Assembly (NCBI RefSeq): GCF_032362555.1
Contig: NC_083534.1
Coordinates: 3,395,001-3,459,000, forward strand
Origin: Amyelois transitella
Lineage: Eukaryota > Arthropoda > Insecta > Lepidoptera > Pyralidae
Length of the DNA stretch: 64,000 nt
Reading direction: 5' to 3'
The notes under the pieces are model-generated. The model was given only the letters and a program-made list of their open reading frames with translations, did no database searches and was not told where the DNA came from. Both the position numbers and the translations under genes were made by a program. Shown here one piece after another: positions 34,701 to 46,600 of the stretch. How positions within the stretch are numbered: the stretch's first letter is position 1; each line of letters opens with the position of its first letter.

Positions 34701-37602
34701 CTCTCACAGTTTCCAATTCCATTCTTTTGTATTTGCCTAGTTTTAAGGATAACTGTACAAATTGTGTGAGATAAATGAATAAACGTAGAAAAAAAATCTG
34801 TGTGAGTTGTCTCGTAGGTATACATTTTTTATTATTTTTTATCTTTTTAAGACTGTTGGCTCTGTCTACCCCGCATGGGGTATTGACGTGACCACATGTA
34901 TGTATGAATGTACCTTATCTTCATTACAACCACCTGCGCTCATCTGATGATCTATTGTCTTCACTCAAATAAACCTGTCATTATTAACCAGATCATAATA
35001 ATTTTAAGATCACCAGTCTCAAATCGGAAGTGGAGGATCTGAAGGAGAAGTTGGAGACCCTCAAGGTGCGCCGCGCCGAAGACAGGGAGAAGCTGCGTGA
35101 ATTGGAACGCATTAGACTTCAGCTGGAACAGGCTAATGAGTTCAAGACGAGGATAATGGAGTCGCAAGCGCAATTGCAAAGGGATCTGCAGAGGGCGAAG
35201 CAGGAGGTTTGATATTATTTTTATTTTTTCTTTTTATTTATAGAGACTAATCCTAAATAAATCTTAATAAATAAGACTTATCTTAATGAAATAGAGACGG
35301 CCTCTGTGGCGCAGCGGTAGTACGCTTGTCTGTGACACCGGAGGGCCCGGGTTCGAATCCCGGCCAGGGCATGATGAGAAAAGAAAAATTTTTTTGGGTC
35401 TTGGATGTTTATCTATACATATAAGTATTTATTATAAAATATAGTATTGTTGAGTTAGTATCTCGTAACACAAGTCTCGAACATACTACGAGGCTAACTC
35501 AATTTGTGTAACTTGTCTCGTATATATACATATATTTATTTAAGTGTAAGTTGCCAGTAGCGAAAAGGTGTGTTTATGTGTGTCTTTGCGCCAGTTTGAA
35601 TTTGGAATTGGCTAATAGTACGAGAACGGACAAAGCAATCGGTTCGATTTTTTAAAACGACACTTCACTTCTACATCCGTTGCGGGATAGACAGAGCCAA
35701 CAGTCTTGAAAAGACTGAAATGGCCACGTTCAGCTATTTGGCTTATTGATAGAATCGAGATTCAAATAGTGACAGGTTGCAAGCCCATCCCCTAAAAGAA
35801 GACTCCAAAGTTTATCAGCTTATACTTCAGTTGCCTTTTACAAAATCCACGGGAAAGAGATAAAGTGGTCCTGTTATTTTTCAATCGGTGTCGGGAACAG
35901 CACGGCAAAAAATAACGCAAAAATTTTACATACATACATATGATCACGTCTTTATCCCTTACGGGGTAGACAGAGCCAACAGTCTTGAAAAGACTGATAG
36001 GCCACGTTCAGCTGTTTGGCTTAATGATAGAATTGAGATTCAAATAGTGACAGGTCGCTAGCCAATCGCCTTAAATAACAATCTCAAGCTTACCAGCCTA
36101 TCCTTCAGTCGCCTTTTACAAAATCCACGGGAAAGAGATAAACTGGTCCTATTATTTTTCGATCGGTGCCGAATCGCAAAAAAAAAAACGCCAAAAATTT
36201 CAATATCTTTAACACCCAAAAAACAAAAATTAGTCATCATGCCTCGTCGTTGGTCAGGTCCGGGAAGCCCAAGAGGCTTTGGAGGTCCACAACGAGGAGA
36301 CGGCGGAGCTCCAGGAGGCGGCCGAAATGGCGGCGCTGGACAAGGAGATGGCCGAGGAGAGGGCGGAAGCCCTGCAGCTGGAGCTGGAGCAGTGCAGGGA
36401 GAAATTGGAGGAGGCCACTTTGGATTTGCAGCTCATGAGGGCGGAAATGGAGGCGGGCGGGAACATACGTGAGTTTCTGGTGTTTTTTTTTGTTAGAAAA
36501 TAATTTAAAAAAAAAAAATTTATATAAAAAAAAATCGGTTTTTGAAAAAAAAAATGTGTAAGATAACAAAATCGAAAATCGTGTTTTTTTTTTAATATTT
36601 TAAAAGATAGCCCACGTAGCAAGGTCGGCGCGACGCCGTTTTCATCGCGCGAAAAACTATCTAAGTATGTCCTGTTCCACGTCAAAGTAAAACAGTAAAT
36701 AGTGACAGGCTGCTAGCCCGTCGCCTAAGTGAAGAATCCCAAGTTTATAAGCCCTATCCCTAAGTCGCCTTTTACGACATCCACGGGAACGAGATGGAGT
36801 GGTCCTATTCCTTTTTTTTTATCGGTGCCGTGAACCACACGGCAGTTAACAGTTTTTATAACCGTTAGTTATCGTTATATACGTTATACGTTGAAATCCT
36901 CGCTCGCACTTTCGCTAATTCTACGCTTGGAAAATAAAATATTAATATGTAATGTTGCCTTAAATAAATAAATAAAAACACAGGGCACACACTCTACTCG
37001 CTTCAAAGCACTATGTTTTATTATATGTGTTTATAAAACATATATTATTTATTATCTTTTTATTTAGGTCTTGGATGTTTATATATATTTATACTCCTGT
37101 ATTCCAATATTATCTTTGAAACATAGTATAATATCTTCATATTTCGATATATATATATAAATTTAAAATTAATCGAATATCTTATAATAACACAAGTCTC
37201 GAAATTACTTCGGGGTTAACTCAATCTATGTAATTTGCCTTATAAAAATATTTTTTTATATATGATATGATAACTTATATATTGATTAAAACCTGCACAT
37301 TTATCGTTATTAAACGACCATTTACCAATTTACCAATAACAGTTTTATTAAATTTATTTACATATTTTATTTATTTTTTGACATATTTATTTATTTTTTA
37401 GATAAAAATAAAGCACAGAAATTGCCTATTCCTGTACGTATATAATTATATTTCGGTTGGGTTATTCAGTCAGTTGTAATATCATAAACATTTGTATAAA
37501 TATTGCCTGACACACAAATGCATTTTCATAGTTTTTTTTAATCAGATTTTTGGTCTTCTCCATTCAGTCATATAATATATATAGATGTGTGTTTAGTATC
37601 AA

Positions 37603-37636
<34 letters not shown>

Positions 37637-40600
37637 ATATTTAAGTTTTTTTTTTATGTCATATTTAGTTGTAGTTAAATTATTTTTTTGTTGTTATTTT
37701 ATTGTAGCATTCACTGTTTTTATTATTATTTATGCATAATTATACGATAGTTGACGAAGTATATGTCATAAGTTCCTTCTCTTTCTAACTCCAAGGTTAA
37801 CCAATAAGTTAGAAAGAGTAAGAAGGCATATATCTTATCAACGTTCGTAAATATACCGCCGGTTCAATTTGGTAAAAAAAAAAAAAGAAAATAATTGATT
37901 TTATGATATTGATCGTAACGAGACATGTCTGTAGGAAATAATTTATATTCTTTAAAAACAGTGAATGTTTTATTTTTATTTTTTATTGTGTTGTTTTGTT
38001 TTGCAATGTCCGCGACGAATGACGACATTCCTCTCAATTCCCCATATTACATACAAAGTCACGCCTTTTCCCCGGAGTGCTAGGCAGAGACTACATCTTT
38101 CCACTTGCCACGATCTCGGCATACTTAATTCGCAAGCTCGGCGATTTCGGGTACTCTTGACCTGACCCACTATCATCATCACTCCTTTGCCACTATCTTA
38201 ACAAACTCCACCACGTGTTAAAACTCTCCTCCCTCCCAAAATTAAGACCCCCACCAGACACAGACAGACGGACACTCTACACGTGTGACGTGTTAACACC
38301 CTCCACAACTATCTTAACAAACTCCACCACGTGTTAAAACTCTCCTCCCTCCCAAAATTAAGACCCCCACAAGACACAGACAGACGGACACTCTACACGT
38401 GTGACGTGTTAACACCCTCCACAACTATCTTAACAAACTCCACCACGTGTTAAAACTCTCCTCCCTCCCAAAATTAAGACCCCCACAAGACACAGACAGA
38501 CGGACACTCTACACGTGTGACGTGTTAACACCCTCCACAACTATCTTAACAAACTCCACCACGTGTTAAAACTCTCCTCCCTCCCAAAATTAAGACCCCC
38601 ACAAGACACAGACAGACGGACACTCTACACGTGTGACGTGTTAACACCCTCCACAACTATCTTAACAAACTCCACCACGTGTTAAAACTCTCCTCCCTCC
38701 CAAAATTAAGACCCCCACAAGACACAGACAGACGGACACTCTACACGTGTGACGTGTTAACACCCTCCACAACTATCTTAACAAACTCCACCACGTGTTA
38801 AAACTCTCCTCCCTCCCAAAATTAAGACCCCCACAAGACACAGACAGACAGACACGCTACACGTGTGACGTGTTAACACACTCGTCCACTACCTTAACAT
38901 ACTCCACCACTATCTTAACAAACTCCACCACGTGTTAAGTCACTCCTCCCTCCCAACGTTAAGACCCCCACAAGACACAGACAGACGGACACGCTACACG
39001 TGTGACGTGTTAACACACTCGTCCACTACCTTAACATACTCCACCACTATCTTAACAAACTCCACCACGTGTTAAGTCACTCCTCCCTCCCAACGTTAAG
39101 ACCCCCACAAGACACAGACAGACGGACACGCTACACGTGTGACGTGTTAACACACTCGTCCACTACCTTAACATACTCCACCACTATCTTAACAAACTCC
39201 ACCTTGGTTAAGTCACTCCTCCCTCCCAACGTTAAGACCCCCACAAGACACAGACAGACGGACACGCTACACGTGTGACGTGTTAACACACTCGTCCACT
39301 ACCTTAACATACTCCACCACTATCTTAACAAACTCCACCACGTGTTAAGTCACTCCTCCCTCCCAACGTTAAGACCCCCACAAGACACAGACAGACGGAC
39401 ACGCTACACGTGTGACGTGTTAACACACTCGTCCACTACCTTAACATACTCCACCACTATCTTAACAAACTCCACCTTGGTTAAGTCACTCCTCCCTCCC
39501 AACGTTAAGACCCCCACAAGACACAGACAGACGGACACGCTACACGTGTGACGTGTTAACACACTCGTACACTACCTTAACATACTCCACCACTATCTTA
39601 ACAAACTCCACCACGTGTTAAGTCACTCCTCCCTCCCAACGTTAAGACCCCCACAAGACACAGACAGACGGACACGCTACACGTGTGACGTGTTAAAACA
39701 CTCGGCCACAACCACTTAACATAATTTGTCACTATCTTAACAAACTCCACCACGTGTTAAAACTCTCCTCCCTCCCAAAGTTAAGACCCCCACAAGACAC
39801 AGACAGACAGACACGCTACACGTATGACGTGTTAATACCCTCGTCCACAACTTAACATACTTTGTCACTATCTTAACACACTCCACCACGTGTTAAGAAC
39901 TCCACAACTATCTTAACAAACTCCACCACGTGTTAAAACTCTCCTCCCTCCCAAAATTAAGACCCCCACAAGACACAGACAGACGGACACTCTACACGTG
40001 TGACGTGTTAACTAAGCGTGCGGGTGTGTGCGCTCTGATAGAGCACCCGTACGCAGAGGACGGCGCCGCCACCGGCTACGAGATGCGGCAACTGCAGCAG
40101 CAGAACGTGCGGCTGAGAGACACCCTGGTCCGCCTGAGGGATCTGTCCGCTCACGATAAGCACGCGATAATGAAGATGAACAAGGTAAGTTTGATGGTGG
40201 AATAGTTGGTGGAGAATTTTTAATAGGTACTGGCAATGTAAGAAAATTTTTTTTTTTTTTTTACGGTCAGTATTTGAGAATCTTAGTGAAATACTCGTAG
40301 TAAAATTTAATTATTAATTTTAATATAGCTTTGTATTTTTGTGTATACCAGTAGGTATTTTTTTTTGGAGCATTTTAGTAGTCAAGACACAAAAATTCAA
40401 ACAATTGAAATTTTAATTTTCGTATTGAATACTGGAAGGTTTGAACTGGAAGGTTGTTGTTACTGGCCAGAATTACTCTAATCAATTTATTTTTGTCAGA
40501 CATAAGTAACAAATTGTTGGTAGGTAAATTAAAATAAAATATTAGCTCGCTGTGCTGCGCCGTTAGGCATAAAAATCATTAAATACTTATTTATTATCAG

Positions 40601-43600
40601 AATTTCTAACAAATTTTGAATAAATAACGAACAAAGGTTGTGAAAAAAACTGTTTTAAACGGAACTCATAATAATTCTTACCAGGATCTGGAGCAATATA
40701 AATCAGAAATAGCCGAGCTGAGTCGCACTAAAGAGAAGCTCTCCAGCCGAGTGGAAGAGCTTGAAGCCCAGGTGGCTGACCTCAGGGAACAGGTGGACGC
40801 GGCCCTTGGTGCTGAGGAGATGGTGGAGCAGTTGGCTGAGAAGAAGATGGCGTTAGAGGACCAGGTGAGAGGGATATAGGTCTACTAGGAGAGAATCTAT
40901 TGCAGAAGATGGTAGTGAAGGTAACTGACCTCAGGGAACAGGTGGAAGCCGCTCTCGGTGCTGAAGAGATGGTGGAGCAGCTGGCTGAGAAGAAGATGGC
41001 GTTAGAGGACCAGGTGAGAGGGAGATAGGTCTTCTAGGAGAGAATCTATTGCAGAAGATGGTAGTGAACGTAACTGACCTCAGGGAACAGGTGGACGCGG
41101 CCCTCGGCGCTGAGGAGATGGTGGAGCAGCTGGCTGAGAAGAAGATGGCGCTAGAGGACCAGGTGAGAGGGAGATAGGTCTATTAGGAGCCAAGCTATTG
41201 GAGTAAATAACGGTCTTCTATAAGGGAAGCTATTCAAGAGGGCGGTGAAGGTAACTGACCTCAGAGTTCACTTGGACTTGGCCCTCGGCGCTGAGGAGAT
41301 GGTGGAGCAGCTGGCTGAGAAGAAGATGGTGTTAGAGGACCAGGTGAGAGGGATATAGGTCTACTAGGAGATAATCTTTTGAAGGAGATTTAAGTGAAGG
41401 TAACTGACCTCAGAGAACAGGTGGACGCGGCCCTCGGCGCTGAGGAGATGGTGGAGCAGCTGGCTGAGAAGAAGATGGCGTTAGAGGACCAGGTGAGAGG
41501 GAGATAGGTCTTCTAGGAGAGAATCTATTGCAGAAGATGGTATTGAAGGTGGCTGACCTCAGAGAACAGGTGGACGCGGCCCTCGGCGCTGAGGAGATGG
41601 ATGAGCAGCTGGCTGAGAAGAAGATGGCGCTAGAGGACCAGGTGAGAGGGAGATAGGTCTACTAGGAGAGAATCTATTGCAGAAGATGGTAGTGAAGGTA
41701 ACTGACTTTAGAGAACAGGTGGAAGCGGCCCTCGGCGCTGAGGAGATGGTGGAGCAGCTGGCTGAGAAGAAGATGGCGTTAGAGGACCAGGTGAGAGGGA
41801 GATAGGTCTACTAGGAGAGAATCTATTGCAGAAGATGGTATTGAAGGTAACTGGCCTCAGGCAATAGGTGGAAGCGGCCCTCGGCGCTGAGGAGATGGTG
41901 GAGCAGCTGGCTGAGAAGAAGATGACGCTGGAGGACCAGGTGAGAGGGATATAGGTCTACTTGGAGAGAATCTATTGCAGAAGATGGTAGTGAAGGTAAC
42001 TGACCTCAGAGAACAGGTGGACGCGGCCCTCGGCGCTGAGGAGATGGTGGAGCAGCTGGCTGAGAAGAAGATGGCGCTGGAGGACCAGGTGAGAGGGAGA
42101 TAGGTCTATTAGGAGCCTCGCTATTGGAGTAAATAACGGTCTTCTATAAGGGAAGCTATTCAAGATGGCGTTGAAGGTTACTGACCTCAGAGAACAGGTG
42201 GAAGCGGCCCTCGGTGCTGAGGAGATGGTGGAGCAGCTGGCTGAGAAGAAGATGGCGTTAGAGGACCAGGTGAGAGGGAGATAGGTCTTCTAGGAGAGAA
42301 TCTGTTGAAGAAGATTTAAGTGAAGGTTACTAACCTCGAAGAAAAATACCAAGTGGTTCAGACTGTGCGCTGATTTGTCAGTCAGTCATTCACTTTCTTC
42401 TTTTATATGCTGCAGTGTAGTTTGTTCCGCCGCTTCATCTACACATGCGATTTGGAAGCGGTAGTTGTTATAATTAGATTTGACAGATGTGACGTCAATA
42501 AGTGATACCTTGTATCCAATTTTGGAAATAAATCTATTCTATTCTATATATATTTAGATTAGCAACCCGACTCGTCTTCGCTCGCATTAATGATAAATTT
42601 CAAACAAACATTCACCCCCCATTTTTTTTATTATAGGGGATGAATTGTTAAAAAAATTGTTTTGTTTGTTATAACGCGGGTTTTACCTATATGCATTCCA
42701 AATTTAATTCTAATCGGTCCAGCGGTTTAGCCGTGAAAGTGGAACAGACAGACACACGAAATTAGTAACTGTTTGACCAAGCGCTCGACCAAATTTATAT
42801 GTATTCAATTAAATCAACCTTGAAAATTGATCAGGTTTATCAATATAAAAACAACAAATAACGGTTTAGTTGACATCTCGCCTTTTCACGTATTTCGGCA
42901 TTATCTTAAGTCGGGTGGTGCTGGTGGGGCTTAGAGAGTGAAACGAATAACTTCCTGATAGATTTATTGCCAATAGAATAATTTACAATACATATGTATA
43001 TGCGCGTAACCGATAAAGTTCACGAGACGATTAGAAAAGGAGGGGATTCGTTCGCCATTCGCTCTACATAAAAATGCAATTCAGCAAGTTTGCATTACGT
43101 CGCATTATTATCACGTCTCTTAACTTGGCTCTAACTAGACAACATCACCTACTCTGCCCTGGTATAACTAAAATGCCGTTATAAATAAAATAAATTAATA
43201 ATATTAAATAAATAAATAAAATCTGCCAAATCCTTGTTTTTAAGTAAAACGTCAAAAACTGCGGTAAAAATTCAAACTGATGCCATTCATCAATGAGAAC
43301 GCCTATTTATTACTTAAAGGTAGGTACCAAAAAGTCGTATATACAGATCGAAAGAGATTTTTTTTTCTTATTTTACTGGTAAAAAAAAAGGGTGTAAATC
43401 CTGATGTCAGATAACGGCATTTTAGTTATACCACGGCAGTACCTACTTGTCTCATGCTGTATTTCGTCACATCAGGTGGAACAGCTGAAGCAGGACGTGT
43501 CTGAGCTGGAGGCCCTGCAGGAGGTGCACGAGCAGCTGGTGGAGTCCAATAGGGAGCTGGAGATGGACCTGCGCGAGGAGTTGGAGATGGCGCACGCCGC

Positions 43601-46600
43601 CACCAGGGAGGTAGGTACCCGAAGGTTGCCCTGCAAATGTTGGTTGGTAACTGCAAATGTTGGTTGGTAACTGCAAATGTTGGTTTTTCTTTTTCTCTTC
43701 TTCTTTACTCCGTTGTGGCGTACTCATAATTCTTCCTTATATCCCTTACATATTAGCATGTATCCCTTACGGGGTAGACAGAGCCAACAGTTCACGAAAA
43801 AAGCCACGTTCAGCTGTACGGCTTAATGATGGAATTGAGATTCAAATAGTGACAGGTTGCTAGCCCATCGTTTAAAAGAAGAATCCCGGTCAGGGCATGA
43901 TGAGAAAAGAACTTGTTCTGAATGGTCTGGGTCTTGGATGTTTATCTATATAAGTATTTGTTATAAAATATAGTATCGTTGAGTTAGTATCTCGTAACAC
44001 AAGTGTCGAACTCACTTCGATGTTAACTCAATCAGTGTAATTTATCCCGTATGTATATATATATGTATATATTTATTTATTTATTTATCCAGGCTGTAAG
44101 AGAGAGGGAAGCCGCCATGGAGACCATTATGGACCGTGACACCACCATAGTGAAGTTCAGGGAGCTGGTGCAGAAGCTTGGGGAGCAGCTGCAGGAGCTG
44201 AAGAACCAGGTCGAGTCCAAACAAGGTGACTACATGCTTTTTTATGTACACTATCTACACTAATATTATAAAGAGGAAAACTTTGTTTGTTTGGTTGTAA
44301 TGAATAGGCTCAAAAACTACTGGACCGATTTTAAAAATACTTTCACCATTCGAAATCTACATTATCCACGAGTAACATAGACTATATTTTATTTTGGAAA
44401 AAATAGGGTTCCGTAATAATATATAAAAATAATTGGCAAAACAGCGTTTGCCGGGTCAGCTAGTTACATATATGTATGTATGTACATGTGTGCCGTGTGG
44501 TTCCCGGCACCATTACAAAAAAGAATAGGACCGCTCCATCTCTTTCTCACGGGTGTCGTAAAAGGCGACTAAGAGACGTTCGACGACGTTTAGGCCACGT
44601 TCAGCTTTTTGGCTTGACGATTGAATTGAGATTCAACATACATACATACATACATAAAATCACGCCTCTTTCCCGGAGGGGTAGGCAGAGACTACCTCTT
44701 TCCACTTGCCACGATCTCTGCATACTTCTTTCGCTTCGTCCACATTCATAACTCTCTTCATACAAGCTCGGCGGTTTCGGGTACTTTTGACCTGACCCTT
44801 TACCAGGACGTCCTTAATTTGATCAAGATACGTTCGTCTAGGTCTTCCCCCTCCGACCTTTCCCTCCACACTCTCCTTGTATATCTGCTTAGTCAACCTG
44901 CTTTCATTCATCCTCTCCACATGACCGAACCATCTTAACATACCCTTTTCTATTCCTGTAACTACATCTTCTTTCACATCACAACATTCCCTTATCACGC
45001 TGTTCCTTATCCTGTCACTCAATTTCACACCCATCATACTCCTTAACGCTCTCATTTCCACTGCATTTATTCTGCTTTCATGCTTCTTTTGCCATACCCA
45101 ACTTTCACTCCCATACATTAATGTCGGGACCAACACGCCCCTGTGCACAGCCAGTCGAGCCTTTTTGGATAGTTTCTGACTGCTCATAAAGGCATGCAAA
45201 GCTCCATTCACCATGTTCCCCGCGTTCACTCTCCTTTCAATATCACTATCATACTTGCCATCTGATGTAAACTTTGATCCTAGATATACAAACTCTTTCA
45301 CTTGCTCCACTTTTTCTCCTCCAATCAAAATATTACATGCTGTCATTTCTTTCTCCATTTCAAAAACCAGTGTTTTAGTTTTACTTACGTTCACTTTCAT
45401 TCCTTTCTCTTTTAAAGCTTCATGCATACAGTTTACCATCTCCTGTAACTCCTCCGCTGATGACGCCAGTATAACCTGATCGTCGGCATAGAGCAGACAT
45501 TTGACGAGTAACTCATTCATCCTTAATCCACTTTTAGACTCTTTCAAATCTGTCAAACAGCTATCCATAAATAGGTTGAACAGCCACGGTGACGCAACAC
45601 ATCCTTGCCTAACGCCTTTCTCAATCTTAAACCACTCAGTGTGCGCTCCGTTTATCCTGACACAAGCACTCGAATCCTCATATAAGGATTTCAGTGCATT
45701 GAGATTCAAACAGTGACAGGTTGCTAGATGGATCACCAATCCGTGAGGTTATATCTCTATGTCGCCTAAAACAATTCTTTTTTATTCAATATCGGTTTAG
45801 GCATTCGTCTAACATCTCACCTGATGAAGACGAAGATATCACCAAACTGTGAGGTTATATCTATATACATACATATACATACATACATACATATAATCAC
45901 GTCTATATCCCTTGCGAGGTAGACAGACCCAACAGTCTCAAAAAGACTGATAGGCTACGTTCAGCTATTTGGCTTTAAGATACAATTGAGATTTTAATAG
46001 TGACAGGTTGCTAGCCCATCGCCTAAAAGAAGAATCCCAAATTTATAAGCCTACCCCTCAGTCGCCTTTTACGACATCCATGGGAGCGAGACGGAGTGGT
46101 CCTATTCTTTTTCCATTGGTGCCGGGAACCACACGGCACTTGTATCTATATTTATAATACTATCTTCCATCACAGGTTCCCCAGCGCCAAGTACGGAGCA
46201 GGAATCGAATTCGGAACCCTCCACTCGTAATTCGCCTCCCGTGGAACTGGGCTCACTGGTCCACTTGTCCAAGGCTTCGACAAGGTCCATAGACCTTCAG
46301 CTGAGGGCTCTGGAGCTGAGTCAGGCAAGGGCGAGAGCTGATATGTTGGCCGCTTGCCTGCCTGACCATTTTATGTCGCCATCTGGTGAGGTTTTTTTGA
46401 TTTAATCATTTAATCATTTATTTGTTCCTTGAATATGTTCACAATACAGTTTCTGTTAACACACATTCTACCTTTGAAGGCGTCGGAATTATGTATATAT
46501 ACATGTATTTTAAATAAGCAGCGTAATAGGCTCTGTCTTATTATTACCATTTTGTCATTTTAATGTCAAATAATAATAAATTTGTCAAATTATAATATTA

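Noticed and set aside
39069-39551. Two identical 69-codon frames in the satellite
   Set aside because: They are open only because the repeat unit lacks stops in one frame; there is no splice or start context and the unit repeats.
41972-42163. Minus-strand frame of 63 codons
   Set aside because: Antisense of the exon-derived repeat array.
44660-45739. Long minus-strand frame as a host gene
   Set aside because: It has the reverse transcriptase YADD motif, lies next to an (ATGT)n tail and shares its end with several fragments in the window; its first codons come from R1.
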